From Solimonas_A sp052035235 (GTDB lineage Bacteria; Pseudomonadota; Gammaproteobacteria; Nevskiales; Nevskiaceae), in assembly GCA_052035235.1 (NCBI GenBank), contig JBPOHT010000014.1, positions 76,350-140,349 of the forward strand: DNA of 64,000 nt. Reading direction: 5' to 3'. The notes beneath the pieces were generated by a model. The model searched no databases and had not been told where the DNA came from. It saw only the letters and a list, made by a program, of their open reading frames with translations. Both the position numbers and the translations under genes were made by a program. Of the stretch, positions 43,825-52,635 are shown in pieces (positions within the stretch are counted from its first letter, which is position 1; each line of letters starts with the position of its first letter).

Positions 43825-44184
43825 TCAGGGGCTCTCTAAGGCCTGGGCGTACCACTGCGCATAGGGTGAGTTGCGGGCCAGGTGGCGGTTGTAGTCCTGG
43901 GCGCCATCCTGCCACCAGACGGGACCCCGTTCACCCAGCGCGACCTTGGCGGCGTGGACCCGGTCGCGGGCTTGCTTCAGCGGGGCCTGCTCGCCTGCCT
44001 GGAGGGCCTGCTTGACGGCGCGGCGGGCGGACATGAGCTCATGCTGGATCTCCTGCCGACGCGCGGCATCGAGCCCGGGATTGGATGCGCGCCACAAGCG
44101 CCCGCGCACGACGATATAGCGCCCGTCCGGTGTGTGCAGCGGAGCGGGCTTGTCGAGCCGTGCGGGAGTGCGTTGGACAGCCAT
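43825..44184 (-). CDS. Conserved hypothetical protein
   Basis: The 119-residue product has the pattern LHTPDGRYIVVRGRLWRASNP and GERGPVWWQDGAQDYNRHLARNSPY, a form I have seen as a conserved small protein in proteobacteria without defined function. It is soluble, basic and mostly helical. No partner gene overlaps it. Confidence 0.7.
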   Translation of the reverse strand: MAVQRTPARLDKPAPLHTPDGRYIVVRGRLWRASNPGLDAARRQEIQHELMSARRAVKQALQAGEQAPLKQARDRVHAAKVALGERGPVWWQDGAQDYNRHLARNSPYAQWYAQALESP

Positions 44185-44255
44185 GCCCTTTAGGACCCTC
44201 GCGCGGTACGGCAGGTTTCAGCGTTGCGACGCCGTATTCTCGCAGTCTGATGCCG

Positions 44256-45119
44256 TCAGATCGCGCAGCCGGCCGAGCGCAGGGCGCGGCGCAGGTTGGT
44301 GTAGTCCCGCGTTTGCGACAGGGCCAGCGGCGGTGTGCTCTCGGCCACGCGGCCCATCTCGATCAGCGCCCATTGCAGGGCGCGCGGCAGGTTGTGCTCG
44401 GGCTGGGCTTGCAGCAGGGTCTGCAACGGCTTCTGCAAGGACTCGGCTTCTGCTCGATCACCGGACAGCGCGGCGTCGTGCAGCTTGCGCACCATGCGCG
44501 GGACGAGGTTGGCGGTGGTGGACACGCCACCGGCGAAGCCTGCCAGCACAAAGGGCGCGGCGGCGATGTCATTGCCGGCGTACAGCGCGAAGCCCACCGG
44601 CAGGTGCAGCGCCAGCAGCTCGCGCGCACGGGCAAGGTCCGTGGCGCCGTCGACGAAGCCGCTGACGCCGTCGATACGCGCCAGGGCGTCGACCACAGCG
44701 GGCGCGATGCGCTCATTGGAGCGCAGCAGCAAGGGCTGCTTCACGGCCTGGGCAACGGTCTCCACGTAACGCAGCAGCTTGTCCCGGGACGGAAAGGCCG
44801 AGATGGGCAGCGTGAGCAGCACGGCATCCACGCTGGCTTCGTCGGCGGCCTGCGCGAATTCCAACGAGATCTCGAGCCGGGTGGCGCTCAGGCCGGCGAT
44901 GACGGCGATGCGGCCGTCGGCCTGCCAGACCACGCGACGCCAGAGCTCCAGGCGCTCCTCGGCGTCCAGTTCCAGGGCAGCGTCGAGTGTGTCGCCCACC
45001 AGCAGCGCGGCACTGCCTTCCACCACGTGCCAGTCCACCAGGGCTTCCAGGCTTTCCATCTTGATGGTGCCATTGGACTCGGCGGGAGATACCAGCTCGA
45101 CGATGCTGCCCTTGATCAT
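44256..45119 (-). CDS. DapA-like protein lacking key catalytic residues
   Basis: From MIKGSIVELVSP (45119) the 287-residue chain aligns along its length with dihydrodipicolinate synthase. The Schiff-base Lys region GIKEATGN is replaced by SGFVDGATD, so valine occupies the lysine site. The tyrosine in the YNVPSRT block is replaced (LLLRSNER), and the TTGE loop reads GDTLDA. It therefore cannot use the normal aldolase-type mechanism and is probably a binding or regulatory paralogue, or a divergent enzyme with other chemistry. A true DapA must be encoded elsewhere. Confidence 0.8.
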   Translation of the reverse strand: MIKGSIVELVSPAESNGTIKMESLEALVDWHVVEGSAALLVGDTLDAALELDAEERLELWRRVVWQADGRIAVIAGLSATRLEISLEFAQAADEASVDAVLLTLPISAFPSRDKLLRYVETVAQAVKQPLLLRSNERIAPAVVDALARIDGVSGFVDGATDLARARELLALHLPVGFALYAGNDIAAAPFVLAGFAGGVSTTANLVPRMVRKLHDAALSGDRAEAESLQKPLQTLLQAQPEHNLPRALQWALIEMGRVAESTPPLALSQTRDYTNLRRALRSAGCAI

Positions 45120-45266
45120 GTGCAGGTTCCTGGCGAGAGCGATGCGGGGCAGTATAGGCAGCCCAAAAGCCCCCGTGCGTTTTGCACAAAAAGAGTGCGC
45201 AACAGGCCGCAGCAGGGGCATGGTGGAGTACCTTATCCGCACCCTTGAAGCGTGAGAGCAGGGCCG

Positions 45267-45659
45267 ATGGCGAGCACCCGGAAGACCAAGCGGAATGTCG
45301 TGCTGATGTACGGTGAGCCGGACCGCTTCTTGCCGCTGCTGGATGGGGAGGCCGCAGCGGCCGACGTGCCGGTCATGGTGAAGGCCAAGGTCTGGCGCTG
45401 GAAGCAGGATGCCGGCTGGCACTTCGTGACGGTGCCCAAGGCGCAGTCCGCGCAGATCCGCAGCAAGGCGTCCGGTGCGAAGCGCGGCTGGGGATCGGTA
45501 CCGGTGCGGATAAGAATTGGCGAGACCGAGTGGGAGACCTCGCTCTTCCCGCAGGGCAAGACCGGGACTTACCTGTTTGCGCTCAAGGCGAGCGTGCGCA
45601 AGGTGGAGGGGATCGAAGAGGGACATGTGATCAGGGCTGAGATTTCTCTCAGGGGTTGA
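45267..45659 (+). CDS. DUF1905-family protein
   Basis: From MASTRKTKRN (45267) the 130-residue product has WRWKQDAGWHFVTVPKAQS and GWGSVPVRIRIGETEW, then SLFPQGKTGTYLFALKASVRK, all DUF1905 hallmarks (a small beta-barrel). Often linked with YdeI-type domains but here alone. Function unknown. It is divergent from the DapA-like gene. Confidence 0.85.
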   Translation: MASTRKTKRNVVLMYGEPDRFLPLLDGEAAAADVPVMVKAKVWRWKQDAGWHFVTVPKAQSAQIRSKASGAKRGWGSVPVRIRIGETEWETSLFPQGKTGTYLFALKASVRKVEGIEEGHVIRAEISLRG

Positions 45660-45912
45660 AGATCGCAGAGCCGATCGCATTGATGCGGTCACGCGACCCT
45701 CCTGCTTTCAGGCATGACTCCTGTGCATGAGTCGCCTGCATCAGTGCGCGTGGCTGACGGCAATCTGCACGCGAGGGCCATGGCGCGTCGGGCGTGTTCC
45801 CCGATCCAAAGTCTCTTGACGGATCCAAGCGATTGATCTTGCTGCAAGATCGTCTTGGCATGACTGGTGATTCCCTAAATGGGGTAACACACACCCCACA
45901 GGAGATAACCAC

Positions 45913-46440
45913 ATGGCAAAGAAGACCCCGGACGCAAATCGTGATCCGATCACCAAGACCCCCGGCGCCCACCCGGTAGGTACCGGCATCGGTGCCGCCG
46001 CAGGCGGCATGGCGGGCGGCGTAGCCGGCGCGGCAATCAGCGGTGCCATGGCCGGCACGGTGGCCGGTGGCCCGGTAGGCACCGCCGTGGGCCTGGTGGC
46101 CGGCGCCGTTGCAGGCGGCCTGGCAGGCAAGGCCGTGGGCGAGCGGATTGACCCCACCGTGGAAGATGCCTACTGGCGCGAAAATTATCGCACCCAGGAT
46201 TACTACACCAAGGGCCTGAGCTACGACGACTACGCCCCGGGCTACCGCACCGGCTATGAAGGCTACTCCCGCTATCCGGGCCAGCGCTTCGACGACGTGG
46301 AGCATCAGCTGGCCGGCGAGTACGACGAGCAGAAGGGCCGCTCGAAGCTGGGCTGGGACAAGGCCAAGGCCGCAGCACGCTCGGCCTGGGAGCGCGTGGG
46401 GCGCGCCCTGCCGGGTGACTCGGATCGCGACGGCAAGTAA
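45913..46440 (+). CDS. Glycine-zipper protein
   Basis: The 175-residue product has a long Gly/Ala/Val zipper at about residues 22-76 (GIGAAAGGMAGGVAGAAISG and so on), then an acidic Tyr-rich stretch with DYYTKGLSYDDYAPGYR. It has no signal peptide. A CAGGAGA box precedes the ATG and a strong terminator follows. Similar zipper proteins associate with membranes under stress; role here unknown. Confidence 0.7.
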   Translation: MAKKTPDANRDPITKTPGAHPVGTGIGAAAGGMAGGVAGAAISGAMAGTVAGGPVGTAVGLVAGAVAGGLAGKAVGERIDPTVEDAYWRENYRTQDYYTKGLSYDDYAPGYRTGYEGYSRYPGQRFDDVEHQLAGEYDEQKGRSKLGWDKAKAAARSAWERVGRALPGDSDRDGK

Positions 46441-46461
46441 GCCGGCGTAGATACGCATAGG

Positions 46462-46490
46462 GCGGGACGATTCGTCGTCCCGCACTTTTT
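46462..46490 (+). terminator. Rho-independent terminator
   Basis: GCGGGACGA (46462-46470) pairs with TCGTCCCGC (46475-46483) around a TTCG tetraloop, then AC and five T. It closes the glycine-zipper gene. From here to 46746 no gene is seen; the gap holds one palindromic repeat. Confidence 0.92.
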
Positions 46491-46587
46491 CGTGGGCTCC
46501 TCGCCGACCTGCGGCGGGCCAAGCTGTTACCAAGCAACGGTGTTTGCCGCGGATCACGCGGATGAATACGGATTGAGCCTTGAAAAC

Positions 46588-46616
46588 CGTCATGCCTGCT
46601 TCCGCCGGTATGACGA
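46588..46616. repeat. Palindromic repeat upstream of the nitroreductase
   Basis: CGTCATGCC and GCCGGTATGACG flank a GCTTCC centre. The right half matches the palindrome at 47714-47726 (GCCGGTATGACGG), so the nitroreductase gene is flanked by two related copies. Confidence 0.6.
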
Positions 46617-46746
46617 GTCGCGTGTTGGCCGGACCTCGGAAGTTGACGAAGCACTGCATGGCCGCCGCCCAAGGCGCAGCGGCCAAGGATTGCGACAGTC
46701 GGGGCGGCTAAAGTGGGGGGCATCACTCCACGATTGAAGCTTGCCG

Positions 46747-47607
46747 ATGACCGTCCAGACCAAGACCCGCCAGAAAGCCACCAAGCCCGCTGCGAAGGCC
46801 AAGGCCACCAAGGCCCCCGCCACCAAGAGTGCCGCGAAGTCCGCGGCGCCGAACACCGTCACCGTTGACGGCAAGGAGCGCTACCACGAGCCGGCGCCCC
46901 AGGGGATCGACCTGGAGTCCTTCCGCCAGGTAGTCAGCAGCCGGCGTTCGGTCCGCAAGTTCACTGACAAGCCGATCCCCCAGGCGGTGCTGGACGACTG
47001 TCTGGACATGGCGCTGCTCGCGCCTTGCTCGTCCGGCCTGCAGCCCTGGGAGTTCTACGTGGTGAAGTCCGCCGACAAGAAGGCGCGGCTGGTGAAGGCC
47101 TGCATGAGCCAGCTGGCCGCCAAGACGGCGGCGGAGCTGATCGTCTGCGTGGCGCGCACGGACCGCGTGCAGGAGTTCTCGCGCAAGATGCTGCGCGAGT
47201 GGCCGATGCCGGACGTGCCGGTGCTGGTGAAGCGCTACTACCAGCTGATCCCCTACAACTATGCGCCGGGCCCGCTGAACAGCTTTGCCATGGTGAAGAA
47301 GGCCGCCACGGCCGCCGGTGGCCTGCTGGCCGCGGTGCCGCGCGGGCCTTACACCGGCGCGGAGGTGAAGCTGTGGGCGGCCAAGAGCACGGCGCTGGCC
47401 TGCGAGAACCTGGTGCTGGCGCTGCGCGCGCATGGCTACGACAGCTGCATGATGGAAGGCTTCGACGAGGTGCGGGTGCGCAAGCTGCTGAAGCTGGACG
47501 ATGCGGCTTTCCCGATCATGGTGGTGGGGGCAGGTGAGCGGGCGGCGGATGGGGTGTTCTGGCCGCAGCTGCGGTTCGAGCGCAAGTTGTTCGTGCACGA
47601 GGTGTAG
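46747..47607 (+). CDS. Nitroreductase-family protein with a Lys/Ala-rich N-terminal tail
   Basis: I start at the ATG at 46747 (a TTG at 46741 is also open), giving 286 residues. Residues 1-40 are a Lys/Ala/Pro tail like histone H1 or AlgP, with no fold. The nitroreductase domain starts near residue 58 (FRQVVSSRRSVRKFTD), with the FMN-binding block SGLQPWEFYVV and LACENLVLALRAHGYDSC. It should use FMN and NAD(P)H to reduce nitro, quinone or enone substrates. A second, broken copy of its 3' half lies at 57902-58355. Confidence 0.87.
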   Translation: MTVQTKTRQKATKPAAKAKATKAPATKSAAKSAAPNTVTVDGKERYHEPAPQGIDLESFRQVVSSRRSVRKFTDKPIPQAVLDDCLDMALLAPCSSGLQPWEFYVVKSADKKARLVKACMSQLAAKTAAELIVCVARTDRVQEFSRKMLREWPMPDVPVLVKRYYQLIPYNYAPGPLNSFAMVKKAATAAGGLLAAVPRGPYTGAEVKLWAAKSTALACENLVLALRAHGYDSCMMEGFDEVRVRKLLKLDDAAFPIMVVGAGERAADGVFWPQLRFERKLFVHEV

Positions 47608-47701
47608 GGGCAGCGGGTGTCCGGGCGGGGCACGCGGGCCTAGGGGGCGTGATGCCTGGCTGGTGTCCAGGCCCGGGCAGGGGTGGCCACCGAGGGACTG
47701 G

Positions 47702-47721
47702 ATACCGGCTTTCGCCGGTAT
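47702..47721. repeat. Palindromic repeat downstream of the nitroreductase
   Basis: ATACCGGC (47702-47709) and GCCGGTAT (47714-47721) form a perfect 8-bp stem around TTTC, followed by GACGG. Related copy at 46588-46616. Confidence 0.72.
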
Positions 47722-47836
47722 GACGGTGGGGGCTCATGGGTCCCCCGGTACCAGGCGATTCCCGTGTTTGCACCGATGGGCCGCGGCAGGCCGCGCTGGT
47801 TTACTGGCGGGGCTCCCTGCCGCCGCCCATCGAACC

Positions 47837-48880
47837 ATGAACAGCTCCACCGTCTCGCATTCGCACAACGCCACCCATGTGACCCTGCGTGGTCCCTACC
47901 TGCTGTTCCTGGGCGAGGCGGATCATGACCAGCGCGCCAAGACCGCCTTCGGCCTGCGCGACTGGGCACCCGGACGCTGCATGGGCCAGCTGCGCCTGCC
48001 GGCCTGCCGCGTGACGCTGGGCTTGCCGGAGATGTCTCCGGCGGCGGCGGCGCAGGCGGGTGCGGGCTCGCTGGTGATCGGTGTCGCGCCCAAGGGCGGG
48101 CAGATCGCGGAGAACTGGTTCCCGGTACTGCGCGAGGCGGTGGCCGCCGGGCTGGATGTGATCAGCGGCATGCACGGGTCGCTCGCCGAGGTGCCGGGCC
48201 TGGCCGCTGCCGCGGAGGCGCGCGGGGTGCGCCTGATCGACGTGCGGCGCCCACCGGCGAATCTCCCCACGGCCTCCGGCCGCCGCCGCAGCGGCCGCCG
48301 CCTGCTCACCGTGGGCACGGATTGCGCGCTCGGCAAGAAGTACACGGCGCTGGCGATCACCAACGCGCTGCGGGAGCGCGGCGTGGCGGCGGATTTCCGC
48401 GCCACCGGCCAGACCGGCATCATGATCGCGGGCAGCGGCATTCCGCTGGACGCGGTGGTGTCCGACTTCGTTGCGGGCGCGGCGGAAGCAATTTCACCCG
48501 ATGCGGCGCCGGACCACTGGGACGTGATCGAGGGCCAGGGCTCGCTGTTCCACCCGGCCTATGCCGGCGTGACGCTGGGCCTGCTGCACGGCGCGCAGCC
48601 GGACGCCATCGTGCTGTGCCATGACCCGGCGGTGGCGCGCATCAAGTCGCTGCCGGATTTCCCGATACCGCCGCTGGAGGTCGCCGTGCGGCGCTACCTG
48701 GAGGCGGGTGAGCTGACCAACCCGGCGATCCGCCTGGTGGGCGTCAGCCTGATCACGCAGGGCATGGACGAGGCCACGCGCTCGCGCGTGCTGGCCGACG
48801 CCGAGCAACGGCTGGGCGTGCCGGCCTTCGACCCGCTGAAGAGCTCGCTGCAGGCCGTGGTGGAGCGGCTGCTGTCGTGA
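47837..48880 (+). CDS. dgcN: DgcN-like D-glutamate N-acetyltransferase (DUF1611)
   Basis: The 347-residue protein has the DUF1611 layout: an N-terminal Rossmann-like domain (YLLFLGEADHDQRAKTAFGL), then a P-loop-like GTDCALGKKYTALAI near residue 160 and TGQTGIMIAGSGIPLDAVV. This family includes DgcN, reported to acetylate D-glutamate before racemisation by DgcA. The stop codon overlaps the start of the epimerase gene (ATGA), the same pairing as known dgcN-dgcA. It acts in the cytosol as the head of the six-gene run described here. D-Glu is the family substrate; other D-amino acids are possible. Confidence 0.8.
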   Translation: MNSSTVSHSHNATHVTLRGPYLLFLGEADHDQRAKTAFGLRDWAPGRCMGQLRLPACRVTLGLPEMSPAAAAQAGAGSLVIGVAPKGGQIAENWFPVLREAVAAGLDVISGMHGSLAEVPGLAAAAEARGVRLIDVRRPPANLPTASGRRRSGRRLLTVGTDCALGKKYTALAITNALRERGVAADFRATGQTGIMIAGSGIPLDAVVSDFVAGAAEAISPDAAPDHWDVIEGQGSLFHPAYAGVTLGLLHGAQPDAIVLCHDPAVARIKSLPDFPIPPLEVAVRRYLEAGELTNPAIRLVGVSLITQGMDEATRSRVLADAEQRLGVPAFDPLKSSLQAVVERLLS

Positions 48881-49860
48881 AACGCAGGCTGCAGGCGCAA
48901 TACCGGACCTGGCCCCTGAAGGAGCCGTTCGTGATCTCGCGCGGCAGCCGCAGCGAGGCCCGCGTGGTCATGGTGGAAATCGCTGCCGGTGGCTGCAGTG
49001 GCCGCGGGGAGTCTGCCGGCGTGGCCTACAAGGGCGAGACGCAGGACCAGCTCATGGCCCAGATCGAATCGGTGCGCGGTGCCATCGAGGGCGGTGCGGA
49101 GCGCGAGGACCTGCTCTCGCTGCTGCCCGCGGGTGGCGCACGCGCGGCGCTGGATGCCGCGCTCTGGGATTTACAGGCACGGCAGAGCGGCATTCCCGTG
49201 TGGCAGCGCGCCGGGGTGGGACAAGGCGCGGCCATCGACACCGCGGTGACCATCGGCATGCGCCCCCCCGAGGCCTGCGGGCGGGCTGCCGCCTCGCTCG
49301 CGGCGTACCCGTGGATCAAGCTCAAGGTGGGCCGCGAGGACCCGGTGGCCGCCATCGCGGCGGTGCGCCAGGCGGCGCCGCAGGCACGGCTGATCGTGGA
49401 CGCGAACCAGGCCTGGGAGCTGGCGGACCTGCTGCGCTGGCTGCCCGATCTCGAGCGCCTGCACGTGGACCTGCTGGAGCAACCGCTGGCGCGCGGCCGT
49501 GATGATGGCCTGACGCGCGCCGGCTGCCCGATCCCGGTCTGCGCCGACGAATCGGTGGACGGCGTCGAGGACCTGCCGCGCCTGCGCCAGGGCTATCGCT
49601 ACATCAACATCAAGCTCGACAAGTGCGGCGGGCTCACCGCGGCGCTGCAGCTGGCACGGACCGCGCAGGCCGAGGGCTTCCGGCTGATGAGCGGCTGCAT
49701 GGTGTCCAGCTCGCTGTCGATGGCGCCGGCGATGGTGCTGTCGCAGCTCTGCGAGATCAACGACCTGGACGGGCCGCTGCTGCTGGCGGAGGACTGGCCG
49801 GAGGGCATTGCATATGACCGGGGGCGGATGAGTCCGCCTTGGGGGCGGTTTTGGGGGTAG
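48877..49860 (+). CDS. dgcA: DgcA-like N-acetyl-D-Glu racemase / dipeptide epimerase
   Basis: The 327-residue enolase-superfamily protein has the acid-base pair WIKLKVG (KxK), metal ligands IVDANQ, LLEQP and VCADES, and NIKLDKCGG with the opposite Lys. These define the L-Ala-D/L-Glu epimerase branch. DgcA homologues epimerise N-acetyl-D-Glu, made by DgcN, to the L form. Translational overlap with the preceding gene supports that pairing. The short 290-base gap to the receptor gene contains one palindromic repeat and no visible terminator. Confidence 0.87.
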   Translation: MKRRLQAQYRTWPLKEPFVISRGSRSEARVVMVEIAAGGCSGRGESAGVAYKGETQDQLMAQIESVRGAIEGGAEREDLLSLLPAGGARAALDAALWDLQARQSGIPVWQRAGVGQGAAIDTAVTIGMRPPEACGRAAASLAAYPWIKLKVGREDPVAAIAAVRQAAPQARLIVDANQAWELADLLRWLPDLERLHVDLLEQPLARGRDDGLTRAGCPIPVCADESVDGVEDLPRLRQGYRYINIKLDKCGGLTAALQLARTAQAEGFRLMSGCMVSSSLSMAPAMVLSQLCEINDLDGPLLLAEDWPEGIAYDRGRMSPPWGRFWG

Positions 49861-49917
49861 GGGCACATGCCAGCAAGCCTTCTGAAAAATCCGTTCGTGC
49901 TGCCGGCAGTCGGCGCC

Positions 49918-49945
49918 CACCCTTCGACAGGCTCAGGGCGAACGG
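49918..49945. repeat. Short palindromic repeat, copy 2
   Basis: This 28-base stretch matches copy 1 at 41086-41113 in 27 positions. It lies in the dgcA-receptor gap. Confidence 0.7.
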
Positions 49946-50150
49946 CAACCTTTCAGGTCTTCCCTGACTCGCGGCCCTTGGGGCGAGGGGTAAATCCATG
50001 CTCGTTGGCCGCTGCAATCATTCTCCCGATTTCCCCGATAATCCCCACGAGGCGGTTCAGGTGATATCACCGACTCCATTCGCACAAGCGTCTGCAAATA
50101 ATCGGGCAACGGGCTGCCGGCGCAGCCTCTCTTCTACCCGAAGGATCATC

Positions 50151-52631
50151 ATGAGAAACCTTTGCGCGCCCTGCTTTTGTGTCCTGCTGAGCCTGGCGGC
50201 GCCGGAGCTGCGGGCCCAGGCTCCCGAGCAGACCGCTGCGCCCACGGATGCGTCGAAGCACGAGGCGCCGCCCAGCGCGGCCGCGCCGGCGAGCGAAGAC
50301 GCGGGCTTTGCCTCGGAGCTGGATGAGCTGCTGAACACCGCCGACAGCGAGCCCGCCGCGCCGGCGCCTGCGGCAGAGCAGGCCGCCGCCGACACGCCGC
50401 CGCCGGCCGCGGAGCTGCCGGTGATCCCGCTCGCCGCGGACCAGCCGCCGGAATCCGACAACCCGCTGAAGGAGCCGAGGTACCGCTCGCCGCAACTGGA
50501 GGAGATCGTGGTCACGGCGACCAAGCGTGAGCAGCTGACGCGCGACATCCCCAGCAGCATGGCGGTGATGAGCGGGCAGAAGCTGGAGCAGCTCGGCATC
50601 CGCAAGGTCAAGGAGGTGTTCCTGATGGTGCCGGGCATCAACATGCAGGACGAGATCGCCGGCCAGCAGCGCAAGATCTCGATGCGCGGCGTGGGGCCGG
50701 ACACCGGCACCAACCAGACGGTGGGTTCGGTGATGGGCGACATTCCCATTTCCGACCCCTATGGCGCGACCACGATCGTGGACCCCAATCCCTGGGACAT
50801 GCGCACCGTGGAAGTGCTCAAGGGGCCGCAGGGCTCGCTGTTCGGTGCCACCTCGCTGGCCGGCCTGATCCGGTATGTGCCCAACACCCCGGAGCTGGGC
50901 GTGTGGCAGGGCAAGGCCTTCTACGACTACACGATGATGGACATGGGCGGCTCCGCGCCGACCTATGGCGGCGCCTTCAATGTGCCGGTTGGGGACACGC
51001 TGGCCTTCCGCTTCGCCGGCATCCGCCAGCAGTTGCCCGGGGTGCTCGACAGCCAGAATCCGAGCCGCCGCGAGGAAGACATCGACACAGGGGAGAGCTG
51101 GAGCGGCCGCGTCATGGCGCTGTGGAAGCCGACCGAGGAATTCAGCGTCAGCGCCTGGTATACCAAGGAGCAGCGCAGCGCGGACGACCTCTACGTGGTC
51201 ACCTTCAGGGAGCCCAAGTACACCCGCTACGATGCGCCGGAGGCCTCGCCCACGAAGAATGGCTTCAGCCTGGCGACGCTGGACCTGCGCTACAGCTTTG
51301 ACTGGGCCACGCTGGTCTCGATCACCGGCTACCAGGAGAAGAACAGCTACAACGACGTGGATGCCAGCAACCTGGTGCAGCCACTGGCGCGTGCCGGGCT
51401 CAGCTTCCTGCATGCCGAGCGCGACGTGAAAACCAATGGCCTGGCGCAGGAGCTGCGGCTGCTGTCGCCGGACGACGGCAAGCTCACCTGGCTTGCCGGC
51501 TTCTACTACAGCACGTTCGAGCAGACGATCCGCTCGCGTCTCTATGTTCCGGGTACCGAGGGCCTGGCCGCGCTGGCCGCATTGATCCCGCTGCCGCCGC
51601 TGCAATCGCTGCTCACCGACCGCGGCATCACGCTGACCTCCACCGGCTACGATCCGCTCACGGCCGACGAAGTGGCCGCCTACGGCGAGGCCAACTACGA
51701 TTTCACCGACAGCTTCCGCCTGACCCTGGGCAGCCGCCTCTACAAGACCACCGTCGAGGGAACGCTGCGGGGTAGTGGCCTGGCCAGCCAGAACAACGGC
51801 ACGGTGCTGGGCACCACGGAGAAGGGCTGGAGCCCGAAGGTCGCCGTCACCTGGCGCCCCCGTGAGAACGTGATGCTGTACGCCAACGTGGCGCGCGGCT
51901 TCCAGTTCGGCGGCTTCAACCTGCCGCTGACCCCGGGGGCTAACGTGCCACTCACCTTCGAGTCCAGCAGCCTGTGGAACTACGAAGCCGGCGTGCGCAC
52001 CGACTGGTTCGACGGCAGCCTGCGCCTGGATCTCACCGCATTCTTCCTGGACTGGAAGAACCCGCAGATCAAGCAGACCTCCAACAGCGTGGACCAGTAC
52101 GTGGACAACGTCGGCGGCACGCACAACATCGGCGTGGAGACCACCATCGCCTGGGCCACGCCGATCGAGGGCCTGACCATCGAGCAGGCTGCCTCCTACA
52201 TCGAGGCCCGCACCAGCGAGCCCTTCGACGACGTTTCCGGCGCGCAGATACCCAAGGGCACGACCATGCCCAGCGCGCCGCGCATACAGTCGGTGACGAC
52301 GCTGAGCTATGCCCGGCCGATAGGCCCCTGGCAGGCACAGGTGTCGCTGATCAACTCCTTCCAGGACAAGGCCTATGCCGACATCCTGCACCGTGTCGAG
52401 GTGGGCGATTTCAACATCCTGGGCCTGAACTTCGGCGTGAGCCGCGACGACGGGGACTGGAGGCCGGCGCTGACGCTGTCGGTGAACAACCTCACCAACG
52501 TGCAGGCCCTGGTGGCCGGCTTCGAGCCGCCGCCGGGCCTGCAGCAGCAGCTCAGCAACATCGTGGGAAATTCCTCCTACGTCTACACCCAGCCGCGCTC
52601 CATCGTGCTGCGCGCCTCGCTGGAGTTCTGA
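50151..52631 (+). CDS. TonB-dependent outer-membrane receptor
   Basis: From MRNLCAPCFCVLLSL (50151), behind AAGGA, the 826-residue product has a signal peptide to about residue 23. A long Ala/Pro-rich periplasmic linker (about 25-110) and a TonB box LEEIVVTATKRE follow. The plug domain covers about 120-240 with VLKGPQGSLFGATSLAG. The rest is a 22-strand barrel ending RASLEF with the terminal Phe. It would import a large ligand across the outer membrane. Placement between dgcA and the hydrolase genes suggests the imported ligand is the peptide they degrade. Confidence 0.93.
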   Translation: MRNLCAPCFCVLLSLAAPELRAQAPEQTAAPTDASKHEAPPSAAAPASEDAGFASELDELLNTADSEPAAPAPAAEQAAADTPPPAAELPVIPLAADQPPESDNPLKEPRYRSPQLEEIVVTATKREQLTRDIPSSMAVMSGQKLEQLGIRKVKEVFLMVPGINMQDEIAGQQRKISMRGVGPDTGTNQTVGSVMGDIPISDPYGATTIVDPNPWDMRTVEVLKGPQGSLFGATSLAGLIRYVPNTPELGVWQGKAFYDYTMMDMGGSAPTYGGAFNVPVGDTLAFRFAGIRQQLPGVLDSQNPSRREEDIDTGESWSGRVMALWKPTEEFSVSAWYTKEQRSADDLYVVTFREPKYTRYDAPEASPTKNGFSLATLDLRYSFDWATLVSITGYQEKNSYNDVDASNLVQPLARAGLSFLHAERDVKTNGLAQELRLLSPDDGKLTWLAGFYYSTFEQTIRSRLYVPGTEGLAALAALIPLPPLQSLLTDRGITLTSTGYDPLTADEVAAYGEANYDFTDSFRLTLGSRLYKTTVEGTLRGSGLASQNNGTVLGTTEKGWSPKVAVTWRPRENVMLYANVARGFQFGGFNLPLTPGANVPLTFESSSLWNYEAGVRTDWFDGSLRLDLTAFFLDWKNPQIKQTSNSVDQYVDNVGGTHNIGVETTIAWATPIEGLTIEQAASYIEARTSEPFDDVSGAQIPKGTTMPSAPRIQSVTTLSYARPIGPWQAQVSLINSFQDKAYADILHRVEVGDFNILGLNFGVSRDDGDWRPALTLSVNNLTNVQALVAGFEPPPGLQQQLSNIVGNSSYVYTQPRSIVLRASLEF

Positions 52632-52635
52632 GATC

